Below the pieces are notes generated by a model. The model searched no databases and was not told where the DNA came from. It worked only from the letters and a program-made list of their open reading frames with translations. Shown piece after piece: positions 11,808-22,856 of a DNA stretch of 64,000 nucleotides. The translations under genes were made by a program, and so were the position numbers. Source of the DNA: Pisolithus tinctorius. Taxonomy: Eukaryota > Basidiomycota > Agaricomycetes > Boletales > Pisolithaceae. Location: positions 2,790,001-2,854,000 of the forward strand of contig JANFAH010000001.1 of assembly GCA_024663395.1 (NCBI GenBank), given 5' to 3'. Position 1 is the first letter of the stretch, and every line of letters begins with the position of its first letter.

Positions 11808-13035
11808 AATTCAAGGTGATGAAGCGCTGCAAGTATCGTAGCACCGTCACTATCTGTGCACCGATATTACCATCATGATACGTGGGGTGTATTGAACCGG
11901 GTAATCCGGTAATTCCATTAGCCGAGCCCGATCGGCTACTACCAGCGAGATAGCTGGAACCTCTCGCTCTCTCTCACTCTACCGACAGTGTAATTGTAAC
12001 AATATATGGGTATGTACTGTCTTGTCTGTGCTTTCGATTCCCAACGCCCCGGTAGGAAGTTGACAACTTGACACGGACATCAGAATGCCCGGAAAATCCA
12101 ATAAGAAGACACCGCAGTAGCCTATGGGTAACATACCATTTGTTCAATACTCGAAAGTCTTGCCCCAGTCCCGCTGTGCACTTCGAGAATGCTACGCCCC
12201 AGTGACAACGACTCAGCTCTGTATATGCCTCAACTCCACTGCTCATGCGCCAGGACCGATAACGCCTGCCTTCGGTCAACATTCTAGAGTTATGTGGCAG
12301 GAAATCTACAACCAACAGGCGCGGTATGTTCGCCTGTGAATGGTGATCACATCCGGGCCAAGATACTTGTTCATTCTTGAGCGTTTAATCCGTTGTTCTT
12401 GCTTTCCACTGTATGCGGGATAAAATGGTTACAAGTTTATGGAGACTAGACGTAACATTGCCGAATCCAATCGATGGGTGATGCACTGATGGGTTTTTTG
12501 ATCAATGGTGGTCATCGACGCGCAACACCAAGCTGACTGTTTTGCAGAGATAAACCACAGGCGTCTAACACGCTGAGAATACTATGACAGGGCATACCGC
12601 ATGAAAGTTGTCGCGCACCACTCTCTTGCACAATTGATAAACTCGGCGCTCCCGGGCCGTGTCCTGAAAATAAGGATTCGTCACAGATAGCAAGGCATTC
12701 GTATCGGTCGTATGTCCTTTCCTGGCCTTTTTTTATCGAGTGAGAAGGGGTTCGATTCCTCATTAGTACGCACGACTTAGTAATGTTCTTGCCTTGATTT
12801 AGACCATGTAAAACTGTCGATGCGGCGCACCGCGATTCATCGATTCATCTTCGGAGTCCGCCTGCAGCTCCAACGCCCTGCCCCTGTCTCCTTGGCAAGA
12901 GAAGTCTGCTCCGTAAGCCGCATCCGTTGTGTAACATGAAGCGTTATTCTCCCCGTCATATTTCCACATGGTATTTGACTGTCGGTATAAAAGGTGGTGT
13001 AGTTCCCAGAATCTCCGTGGCTTCCTGCCTTACAC
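11808..13035. other. Intergenic, no gene recognised
   Basis: About 1.2 kb between the SDR and the CmcJ-like pseudogene. Only short overlapping reading frames with no family resemblance are present. CpG is normal, so this is gene-island DNA rather than old repeat. A TATAAAAG-like box near 12986 lies about 50 nt before the ATG at 13036. Confidence 0.5.
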
Positions 13036-13976
13036 ATGTTCACAACAACTAAGTTAACCTACTTTTCTCCCCCTGCTGATGGCTCCCGAGCCTTTGCCCA
13101 CATAAACGCCGATCCAGCTACCGGGGAGCGACCAAAGAACTGGAACGAGGACATCCGAGTCGCCCAGATAGAAGACATCCGCGGGAAGGAGGTCGAGTAT
13201 AGCCTTGATGTCTCTGGATTCCAGTACTATCGCCACCCGGCCAAGCACACCAAATTCACGAATGATAAAGAGATAGAGGAAGAATACTATCCGGAAAGCA
13301 TCGAACTCTTCAAGAAGCTTACTGGCGCTAGCAGGGTGGTAATCTTTGATCACAGTAAGCGGGGTTTCTTCGCTGTAAATGGCCACCGGGTTTACATATG
13401 GCTTCTTATCAGCTATCCGCCGCAGGCGTCCTGGTGAGGTTGATGACAACCCGCACAAACGCCAACCTCTTGCACTCGTCCATGTTGATCAAACCGAGGG
13501 GTCTTCCATTGCTCGAGTACATAGACATCTTCCTGCCAGAGACGTACCTGGCCTTCTGGTCGTTTCCAGATCATAAACCTGTGGCGTCCGATCTCTCATC
13601 CGGCAGTCGACTGGCCACTGGCTGTCTGCGACTTCCGCAGTCTTGACATGAAAGAGGATCTCCTTCCAGTTGCACTCATCTATCCTGACCGGGAGGGTGA
13701 GACGTACGGTGTCAAATACAGTCCCAATCAGAAATGGATGTACAAGAGTGCCATGGATCCAGAGGATTTCGTCTTGTTTAAGTGGTCAGTGTTAACTGCG
13801 GTCAAAAATGTACCGTAGTGGAGTCCGTCCTGACCCGGGTTAGCTTCGATTCCGTTCAAGATGGTAGCGTTGCTATCTTGACACCACACACCGGCTTTGA
13901 AGACCCGAAAACACGGAAGGATGCTCCTCTCAGGGAATCCATCGAGCTCAGGGCCCTCGTGTTTTATGAGAACTGA
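13036..13976 (+). pseudogene. CmcJ/AsaB-like oxygenase-family gene, frameshifted copy
   Basis: Same gene family and intron layout as the intact copy at 18075-19012. Exon 1 runs 13036-13354, intron 13355-13412, exon 2 to 13784, intron 13785-13843, exon 3 to the TGA at 13974-13976. Exon 2 keeps RRRRPGE..RQPLALVHVDQT and, in another frame, FQIINLWRPISHPAVDWPLAVCDFRSLD. Between these, at about 13557, four bases present in the intact copy are missing, which breaks the frame. Exon 3 keeps the family end with RESIELRALVFYEN. No other lesion is seen, so the loss looks recent. Confidence 0.8.
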
Positions 13977-14768
13977 CTAATACACGCGGGGCGAAGGGAG
14001 TATAAGAGGTCATATGAAAGTATGTTCTGTTTTGTTTCCCCTTATATTCTTCGCTCATGGCCATTTGTAGGGGACCCTGACTGGTTGTATTTACAATGTA
14101 TACTACCATGAAAATGGAGGTGAAGTATAGTCTGGAGGATGCAAAGTTGTAAGAAGAATCTTGTGCAAACGAGGTAAAGTCAACCCTAACCATACCACGT
14201 GCTTGGTCCTTGCCACTGCCGCTGGTGTCCATTAGCAACATTTCTCTCAATTTCATAACGAACCTGAGCGCAGGTGGGGTTTTCCAGGGGTTCATGCCCA
14301 AAGGACTTCGGGGTAACTGCAGAGGCACTTTCCAGCGATAAAAACTGTCCATTTTACTCCATCGCTAAGTCCCCTGTAACACCTCCTAAATCCACCATCA
14401 ATCGCGCACGCAGAGAGCAGCCAAGTAGTCAGTTACCCACCTTGCCTTATTATCTGGGGGTGAGGCAAGGCAGTACCCCAAAGTCTTCCGATATAGGAGC
14501 CAGGCTAGCCGTCACCGCGGACACTCAGCGCTGGCTGCGCAATGTCCTTGGCACTAAAGAAACCGTTAGGTCTCAAATTTGTAAACGTGGTACCTCGATC
14601 GCCGCGACAGAACGAACCACGTAAAGGAGCAAGAGTGATCCCACTTGGTCGGTTCACCGTCGAAGATCTATCGCGTATGTACTCCGAGGAACGTTGCTTC
14701 CAGGACGTATATATATCTGGAGGAAGTGGCATTGGCAATAGCAAGACTCGGATACCTCACTTGCACTG
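13977..14768. other. Intergenic upstream of the hydrophobin gene
   Basis: No gene recognised. A clear TATATATAT run at 14708-14716 lies about 55 nt before the hydrophobin ATG and is a likely TATA box for it. Confidence 0.5.
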
Positions 14769-15205
14769 ATGTTGTGTCCCATCTCGTTAATCCTTGCAGC
14801 AGCGGTCCTGGGCTTGCGAGCAACTGCTCAATCATGTGCCGGCAGTCCCTTGTGCTGTCACAGGTTGATCTACAATGAAACCGCAAAGGCTGAAGCCATT
14901 GCCCAACTCGGCAGGATGGGTGCTGTGCCATCGTCTGAGGTGGTCTACCCGATGGGAATGGGGTGCTTCTCAATTGAAAACCCTCCCAACGATGCTCTCA
15001 TTGATTGGTAGGGCAGAACTTTCCTTTGAAACTGAACGCACCTGAGTCGGTTGGTGTAGCCCTAGTCCTCATATACAAGTATGCTGCGCTTTCAACAATT
15101 GGGGTAAGTCGACAACGGATATTTAGCAGCTTCGATTCCCCCTGATAATCTGTAGGTGGCAGGATTGCTGAGGGTTGCCAACCGGACTCGACCCCAAGCG
15201 ACTAG
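14769..15205 (+). CDS. Class I-type hydrophobin
   Basis: Small secreted amphipathic wall protein of filamentous fungi. The ATG at 14769 starts a signal peptide (MLCPISLILAAAVLGL..ATA). After that the spliced product has the eight hydrophobin cysteines: SC-x5-CC, then MGMGC, then C-x7-CC, then a final GC. Exons are 14769-15007, 15060-15103 and 15156-15205; both introns are 52 nt with GT..AG ends. The fifth cysteine codon is itself split, TG before the first intron and C after it. The stop is TAG 15203-15205. The unspliced frame ends early at 15010, so the gene is easily missed. The Cys pattern is the evidence; family assignment is confident, function in this fungus is inferred. Confidence 0.88.
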
Positions 15206-15438
15206 ACGTCCCACAATTGGGATCGGGAAGTTCGTGACGATGATGTATTAGCAGCAACGAGTGATAGAGGCAGACGGTTCCGGCTATAAATTGGTGACGC
15301 GCTATATGCTGGTGACGAGATGTGTTTGTTTGTAGACATCATTTAAATAGAATGTTGTCTGAGGTGGTCCGGTAATACTACCCCATGTCGCAAGTCTGAG
15401 CAGGTGGTATTATGGGATGGAAGGAACACGGAGGAATC
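15206..15438. other. Intergenic between hydrophobin and PUF6-like genes
   Basis: The two genes converge here. No further gene or clear terminator is seen. Confidence 0.4.
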
Positions 15439-17827
15439 CTACGACAACGCCAATATTTTCTCGATGAGGATGTCCTTGCCCCTGACCTCGCTGTTTCTTA
15501 TGTTGGACACAAAACTCTTGCTAAACCAACGCTTCACTTTCTTCTTCGATTCATCACTGCATTCTTCCTGGATACGCTGAAGGAGTTCAGCCACTACGAA
15601 GGCTCCATTCCCTTGAGCCATGGCCAGTGTGGTTTCCTTGTCCACTGTAGATAGAAACGCTGAGGCGAGTTCGGCAGGTGAAAATAGTGTTGTTCGTTCG
15701 ACAACTTTTGTGGAGCGAGAAAAGTGGCCTCCTTGCAGAAGACTTTTGTACATCCTGGATGTGTGCGGCAAGTCGATAGGATGAGGTCGCGACGGATCAT
15801 CGGATGGATACGCTGATGCAAGTGGTTGAATAAGAGCCGAGATGGCTGCTGATTTGTCTGAAAATCAAGCATCCAGTCAGGGATAGGCGAGCGTCAGTAA
15901 CACTTCGGACACGAACCTCCTTCGGCGTGAAGCATTATCTCTAGAATGGCAAGGCTTCCACCAGTGTCACGCGCAACTTCAGCACCTTTCTCTTCCACGA
16001 ACTTGAGCAAACTCGGGCTCGCGGCTTGTCGGATTTCGGCTGATCGCACAGCACTATCCTTTTTGCTCGTCCTTTCCCGTATGCTGTCCGTTTCTGCAAT
16101 AATAGCTATTTGTGCCGGGGTGAAATGACGTCGCGTGCGGGGTACTAGGAGGTAGAAAAGAGATCGACGACCTTGGGGAGTGGTCACAAAGGTCTCTGCA
16201 CTCGAAATAATGTCAGAGACCAGCGATTTTGCTGTAAGCTTTGTATCGCTGGGTGGCATGTCAGTAGCCATCCCAATCATGATAATTACGCACTGACTCA
16301 CTCAATAACGTCAAGAGCGGTAAATATCACAAGTTGCGCCTCATCGTCGACACACATACGTGCGATATGAGGTTTAATGACTTTGATTATATGTTTCCGA
16401 TCCTGGGTATAGTAAGTACATGTTTCAATGCAGAATAGGATCCTGAAACCTTGGCTGTGCCAAACGCCAGGAATTCCCTAACGGAGCGGCTACCGTCTTT
16501 TGTGTGCACCATTTCGGCCAAAACGTCTTGACAACTAAGGACAATGATTAGGAGAAACCCAACACTTTCGGAGTCGGAATACCTCTCGAAAATCTCCCGG
16601 CGAAGTTTTTCTCGTTCACTGTCATCTTCAACGTCGTGAATTGTAGCTAGGTACTCCCAAAGTGCACGATGCACGATGGCATGCGTAACCGTTCCTTTGT
16701 CCGGGTTGTTGAAACTGCAAACGATGTAATCAGAAGCGGATGTAGTGTAACCCCACTCACATGGTGGTCAAGTTCTCCTTAACAGCGCTTAAGGTTCGTT
16801 TTTTCCTATCTCCTTCTATACCCTCTAAAACCCCTTGTAAACCCCGCTTTGCTTTTTCTTTATCTGCTTCTGTTCCACGATTCGTCGAAAAGAGAGTGAT
16901 CTCTTTGCCATAAAAGTCGCGTAGCAATATCGAACGTTCGTAGGCATTTGCATAAAGCTCGAACGCATCGGCCAGCACACTTGATGCCTCCCGATGCAAC
17001 AGCAAACGTAGAATATACCCCTGGAATTCAGAGAGTATAGATTCACGATGTGCAGTGCAATGCCTTATCAACTTCGATACTAGGAACTTGAGGAGAACCT
17101 TTACGCTCAATAAGTGGGCGAAAAGCGGGAACGACATACCTTGGAATATTTGCCTTCAGCAAGTTGTTTGAAATGGCCCTTGAGCTCCGAGGCGATCTGA
17201 TCTCGCTCCTTCCGGCCGCCATACTTGACGATGGTTTGGATGATCCTGCTCGCGTCATGTTTCAACACAATATCTTTTACTTTCCCTTCTACGATTTTCA
17301 TCAGGTCGCGAACGTGCTGCTGGCGTTCAGCGGGGGGTATATTTTTCTGACGCGCAAGGGACCAGACGCGTTTTGCTTCTACGAGGAGTTGAGAATGTGG
17401 TTTGGCAGCTTTTCGTTGTTCGTGTAATGCCCGCTGTACTTTGTGCGATTCCCGGGCAGCTGAGACACCATGTTAGATCAACGACACCTTGGCCCAGAAA
17501 CAGATCATTAAATAGAGCACCATTTGGGTCTTTCTGACCAGCAGCAGCAGCATCTACCAACATTTCGCCCGCCCCACCGCCTGTGTCCTCGTCCCCGTTG
17601 TCATCCTCCTCTTCGACTTCCACAGCTATGTCTTCGACTTGATCTTCATCACTTTCATCCGAGCTCTCATCGTCAGACTCCCGGCTTACGGGAAGGGTAA
17701 CCGGCTGCTTGCGTTTTTTCACGATTTCTTCGCGGGTAGTTGATGGGGTGAGCCGTAATTTTTTGGCTGTCGGATCTGCCTCTGAGACAGACGTCCTTTT
17801 TTTCGAGTTTTTTTGTTGGGCGGGCAT
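15439..17827 (-). CDS. PUF6: PUF6/PUM3-like RNA-binding protein with CPL domain
   Basis: Nucleolar Pumilio-repeat protein involved in large ribosomal subunit assembly and, in yeast, ASH1 mRNA repression. The N-terminus (ATG 17827) is Lys-rich, then strongly acidic (ESDDESSDESDEDQVED). PUF-type repeats follow: KDIVLKHDASRIIQTIVKYG, then LVSKLIRHC, YILRLLLHREASSVLADAFELYANAYERSILLRDFYGKE and later MVHTKDGSRSVREFLAFGTAK. A CPL-type C-terminal part contains KFVEEKGAEVARDTGGSLAI and GNGAFVVAELLQRI. The coding sequence is split by several short introns; the last exon ends at 15439. A GTG-initiated extension to 17896 is not needed. It is unlinked in function to its neighbours. Confidence 0.88.
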
Positions 17828-18074
17828 GACCTCCTGATGATGTGTCGCACCGCGGCGTGGGCTTGTGGTTTTCCTCGTAACAATCTTTCTAGTCACCCAT
17901 ATAAGTACAGAATCACGTTCTCACCCCTCTTGCGTTTTCCTACGTACTTGCTCATCAACTACTACAACGTACACGGGAGAATATCCTTCTGAACCAGGTT
18001 AGCAATGGTATACTCTCCACGGGAACAGGAGAGCGCCTTCCATCGGTATTCATTTAATTAACCCATTACATCAC

Positions 18075-19012
18075 TCACTTCTCCTCGTAGAATACTAGAG
18101 CTCTAAGTTCAATGGACTCTCTGAATGGCGCGTCTTTTGGGGTCTTCGGATCCTCAAATCCACTGTGGGGCACCAAAGTAGCAACACTGCCGTCTTGGAT
18201 GGAATCAAAGCTAAGGCCGGATCAGAATGAAGCGCAACTATTGAGTTGAACATAGGCTGACCACTTAAGCAGGACAAAATCCTCTGGATCCATGGCACTC
18301 TTGTACATCCATTTGTGATCAGGGTTGTATTTAATACCGTATACCTCACCCTCTCGCTCGTAGAACTTTATTGAGGTCGGCATAAGATCTGCTTCTGTGT
18401 CAAGGCTACGGAAGTCACAAACAGCCAAGGGCCATTCGACTGCTGGGTGAGATATTGGACGCCACAGGTTGATGATCTGAAAACGACAGCGAAGAAGAGC
18501 AGGTACGTCGGTGGCGGGAAGGTGCCTGTGGACCCGGGCAATGGATGCTGCCATTGTCTGATCGGCATGGACCAGCTTAACAGGTTGGCGATTCTGCGGG
18601 CTGGTATCACTCTCTCCTGGACGCCTGCGGCGAAGAGCTAACAATAGGTCAGATGTGAATTTAGTGACTTTCACGGCGAAGAAGCCAGCTCACTGTGATC
18701 AAAGATAACCACTCTGCTAGCGCCAGTAAACTCCTTGATGAGCTCGATGCTCTCTGGATAGTATTCTTCTTTGATCTCTTCGTCGTCTGTGAACTTGGTG
18801 TGCTTGGCAGAGTGGCGGGAGTACTGGAATCCAGCAACATCCAAGGTATAATTGTCTTCCTTCCCGCGGATATCCTCGATCTCGACAATGTGGGGGTCTT
18901 CCTGCCAGTTCCGTAGCCGTTCCCCGGTCACTGGGTCGGGGTAAACTTGGGTAAACGCCCGAGAGCCGTCAGCAGGGGGGGTCGCGTAATTCAGCTTGGC
19001 TGTAGTGGACAT
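18075..19012 (-). CDS. CmcJ/AsaB-like hydroxylase/desaturase-family protein, intact copy
   Basis: Member of the fungal family named after CmcJ and the AsaB/CTB9-type enzymes, often found in secondary-metabolite clusters and thought to be Fe/2-oxoglutarate-type oxidoreductases. Three exons: 19012-18694, 18637-18262 and 18210-18075, with 56- and 51-nt introns. Family marks seen: RRRRPGE, LVHADQT, RVHRHLPA, RFQIINLWRP, WPLAVCDFRSLD, HKWMYKSAMDPEDFVLLK and, in the last exon, the ending RESIELRALVFYEEK. The reading frame is unbroken. It faces the frameshifted copy at 13036-13976 across the hydrophobin and PUF6-like genes. Reaction and substrate are unknown. Confidence 0.87.
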
Positions 19013-19794
19013 GAGGTGTGTGAGGAGAGTTGGACTGAGAATATATAACTAGGAGCCTCAGCGCCTTTTATACCGCGGACAATGTGCGTAGAGAATGATG
19101 GGAAGAATGCTTCATCGGATCAATGTCAGTGGCTTACCGATCAATTCCCAGTTGTTGCTGAGGTGACAGACTTTGCGGGAGTTGGTTCAAAAACCGAATG
19201 ATTCAAAGGAGATAGCTCTGCTGGGTACGACCTGCTTGTCAAACAGAGTCAGACACTGCAGTACAGTTTGAGCGAGAAAGAACAATCATGTCAAAACCCC
19301 CTCGGCATGCACGTCGGTTCCAGGCGTCAGCGATATTACATCACATTACTTGAGATATGGATATTAGACGCATCTTCTGAAGCGTCTACGTAGCCGAATG
19401 AGCCGGGTTCTAACTGAGTTGGAGCTTGCGACTTGGGCATTTCGCTGACTCATTCTATCTGACAGATATTCGTGATCTTGACAAACATGATGGCTAGTAT
19501 AAACGCGCATGCATACGGATCAGTAATGCTAAACGATGACTCGAACTGCTTACTACGGAGGGGAACCGCAGCACGGAGTGACCTTCTTTTGGAGAAGGCG
19601 CTGCGGGCCCAGACTATAACAGGAATTTGGAACTACTTGCCACCGGGAGGGATGTGTGTGAGTGGTTATCGATTATCGACCATGAAGACTCGTTCGAACA
19701 GTGGGTACATGAGTGCCAGCGACCTTGGTGTTGCGGTGTCATAGTGCGGATGAGTTTATGAGCTCATGTTCTCCGCCTGCTCACCATGTCGCTT
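19013..19794. other. Intergenic; promoter side of the intact CmcJ-like gene
   Basis: No supported gene. A TATATAACT stretch near 19042 lies about 30 nt before the gene's ATG. Short open frames here have no recognisable domain. Confidence 0.4.
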
Positions 19795-19925
19795 TTCGCG
19801 AGGTCCAAACGGAAGTTTTGGTATGAGGCACCAGGGTAGCACTACTGCACTTTTGGGTGGAATCAAGGCTAAGTGTGGGTCAGATCGGAATGCATACCTG
19901 AGATAAGCAGGGCGGATCCATAAAC
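19795..19925 (-). pseudogene. Relic of a third CmcJ-like gene
   Basis: The stretch is recognisably the same sequence as 18150-18295 of the intact CmcJ-like gene: GGCACC..GTAGCA.CACTGC.. TTTTGG..GGAATCAA..GCTAAG..GG.TCAGA..GAATG, then GATAAGCAGG..GGATCC. It covers the start of exon 3, intron 2 and the end of exon 2, with many changes. No open frame is left. This is a by-eye alignment. Confidence 0.6.
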
Positions 19926-20005
19926 CACTTCAGACTTCCTTTAGACAGGGTGTCTTTGTGGTGGCAACCCCTATCACCAAGAAAAGTAACCAAAAAAACT
20001 AGTGA

Positions 20006-20115
20006 TGACAAGAGTGGGATTTGAACCCACGCCCTCTTACGAGGATGAGAAGACCTGAAGAATCAGGCAAGCTTGCGCTTGAGTCACACGCCATAGACCG
20101 CTCGGCCATCTTGCC
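20006..20115 (-). tRNA. tRNA-Leu(CAA) with intron
   Basis: On the minus strand the acceptor GGCAAGA pairs with TCTTGTC, followed by discriminator A at 20006. The D arm reads GCCGAGCGGTCTATGGC and the T arm GTGGGTTCAAATCCCAC. A long variable arm CCTCGTAAGAGG marks a class II tRNA. The anticodon CAA sits at 20081-20079 in a CTCAAG loop. About 25-30 nt after it form the intron, as is usual for fungal tRNA-Leu(CAA). One pair at the base of the anticodon stem does not match well, so exact intron ends are not fixed. CCA is not encoded. Confidence 0.87.
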
Positions 20116-20664
20116 AGCACAACTGGACCGTGTTTTTGGGGATCATATACAACAGGAGACCTAGTCGCCGAGACGGTTCTCTTTTGTGTGGAGCCACAAG
20201 CGCCGCCAATAGCCAATCTATGAAATTACACAGTTTGATAATCTGGGAACGATAGCAAGGAAGGGGTAAACTGACAATTGGCTGATGGGGGCGTGTACGG
20301 GGAAGTAGCTGCACTCACTTATCGGCTAACAACGGCAGCGATCTGCTAGATATCGGCTACTAATATTCTCACCCTGCGTCGGTCATCGTATGCAAGTGTT
20401 CACTTTCCATGCTCTCATGCAGTGTCAACCTGTGGGACCCATTGCGTGGTTATGGACGGTACGTTCTCATAACCCTTCACATCTCTGGGAGCTAATATCT
20501 CATAGACAGTATACATATGACAGCCACTTAGATATTTTGTTCGCAGTTTCAGTAAGCGAGAACGAGGGATCCTCCACGACTTAAAACGCCGTGGAAAGGC
20601 TGCAATTATTTCACTAGACACGCTCTAAGTCATCATCTCTCGGCCCTCGAAGCATCGCTGAAGA

Positions 20665-22512
20665 ATGTCCGGGGAAGCCGAGCTCGAAGCACTCTTGGAA
20701 ATCGTAAACTCGTCGGCACGGCTAGCTATAACCGAGTATAAGAAGCACGGTAACAACATTCCGACCATCCACTCCACAGAGTTCCACCCCCTTGATCTCG
20801 CAACAAACACCGTGGCCCTTAAGAAGGCCATTCGTCTTTTGGAAGGTGCATGCCAATAGCTCTGTGCGTCTTTGGCTCCCCCACAACATACTGTCGTCAA
20901 CGTAAGTCATGTACATCAGTGCCGATATGGATATGTCACTCAACTAACGACTCATAGTTCGCCCAATGCCATGACTGGGCTTGTACTAGTGCTGCTATAC
21001 GGGAAGGAATCGCAGACATCTTGGAGAAGTATCCGTCGGGTTTGCATATCAGGGAACTGTCCCAGACCGTCGGTCTAGAGAAAGGTAAACTTGCACAGAT
21101 TCTCCGCATCCTTGCATCCAAGGGATGTCTCATCGAAGGTAATCATGACCCGTTTTGTATCTATCTATCGTTGTTCATTGGGTACTCATCTACTCAGTTG
21201 ATACGGATGTGTTCGCCAATAACCGCCTCTCCCTCATTATGAAGAGCTCGAACGATTGTGGTTGTCTTACCTGTCTACATGCTCAGGATGTATCGCAGGG
21301 CGCAAGCGTCCTTTACGAAATATTAACGGAGTCGGAGTATGCAATGCCATACGAGCCCGATAAGGCGCCCATGATCTACGTCTTAAAACAGAAAGGATTG
21401 AAGGGCAGCTTCTTTGACTGGATGAAAGCAGATGTAAGTCACTGTTGATGCTATGGAGGCACCCGCTCATGAAGTTAACAGGAGAAAACACGGGAGGTAT
21501 GCGGTGATCTTTCTCTGTATTGAATCCTCAACGACGTGCTGCTTAGAATTACCACCGTGCTATGATTGCTCTTGGACCTGTGATGGGTTCCTTGTCAATT
21601 CTCCACCGTGAGTAAAAGTTGTCTTTCAAGCACAATATCGTCAAACACCCCTCAGATTACCCTTGGAATGATGTCGCTACCGTCTGTGACGTTGGCGCTA
21701 GTGTCGGCTCTGTCTCTATCCCCCCTTTGAAAGCCCATCCACGCCTTAAAATCACTGACCAGGATTTACCTGAAGTTTTGGAGGCTGCGAGAAACGTTCG
21801 TAACTTCATTTAGAATTCCAGCCGAGTTCTCGCCTCTTGCAGGTCTGGGAAAAGGAAGCACCTGAGGCCCTCCGAGAGAAACGGGTCGAGTTTCTCGCTC
21901 TCCACTTCTTCAAAGAAGCTCCCATACCAGGCAAAGATGTTTATTATGTAGGTTGACATCCACTTTGAAACGTGAGATACTGACTTCCATGGTGAAGCTT
22001 TGAAACATCATTCACGACTGGCCCGATGCTGAAGCTGCGGTAATCCTTTGTAACATCAGTAAAGCTATGGAACCTCACAGCCGCCTTCTCATTCGTATGT
22101 CGTTTCAACCTTGATGCGGTTGCCAACGCTAACGCGACACTTTGCGACAGATGGCTATGTTATTACCGGTGCAAATCGTCGCCCGGAGGAAGAACAACTG
22201 AGAATAGATATTGTCCGTCATCCGCCTGAGGTTCTATTGTTCGTTGAGCTGATTACTCGTCAAGGCTCCGGAACCGATGCTACCGAACTTCGGGGCGGGA
22301 AGTAGCCGTAAGTATCGACAAGATCTGAATATGTGGATGCTTCATAATGCCAAAGAGCGAACGGTTGATGATCAGATCGCGTTGGCGTAAGGGATTGTCA
22401 CCCGTCTTTTGACTTGTCTAGTTCTTGGTTTCCTAGCTCCGCTGCCGGGTTAAGGCTGGCAAAGGTCTACGACCTTGCTGAGACTGCGGTGTTGGAGCTT
22501 AGGCTGGCATAG
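20665..22512 (+). pseudogene. Fungal O-methyltransferase gene with two nonsense mutations
   Basis: SAM-dependent O-methyltransferase of the multi-exon basidiomycete family. All expected exons follow in order with good GT-AG introns: an N-terminal helical part, a winged-helix dimerisation part (LHIRELSQTVGLEKGKLAQI), the SAM motif VCDVGASVGSVSIPPLKAHP, and the C-terminal NIIHDWPDAEAAVIL, PEPMLPNFGAGSSRKYRQDL and the end AAGLRLAKVYDLAETAVLEL. Two codons are stops: TAG 20857-20859 where the family has Gln, and TGA 22001-22003 where the family has Arg before NIIHDWPD. Both are explained by a single C-to-T change. Everything else seems sound, so inactivation is recent or the gene is read through. 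Confidence 0.82.
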
Positions 22513-22856
22513 ACTTTGGGATGTTGATAGGGAACGGTTTGTGTGCGAAGATTTTCATCTTCGTGAGTCACGAGTAACCAAGGAATCAATATGTCTAAAC
22601 GCCCGCCATCATGAAGATGGCACCCTCAACAGGTACAGGCATCGGTTGAATGAGACATAGCAAGCATTAAGCAGGATCGTTAGTGTGAATATGAGTATCG
22701 CCGAGGCACAAGCAGACTCGCTTGAGGACTTGGTGAAACATCGTAACCATTACCGCCTGCAGCAGAGAGGGGTGCAATGTTATTACAGTACGCTCCATTA
22801 TTCTGCTCGTATCTCATTTAGAATGATGTACGCAATCCAACACATCCCAATCACAC
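22513..22856. other. Intergenic between the O-methyltransferase pseudogene and the convergent unknown gene
   Basis: No gene seen; only short frames without resemblance to known proteins. Confidence 0.4.
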
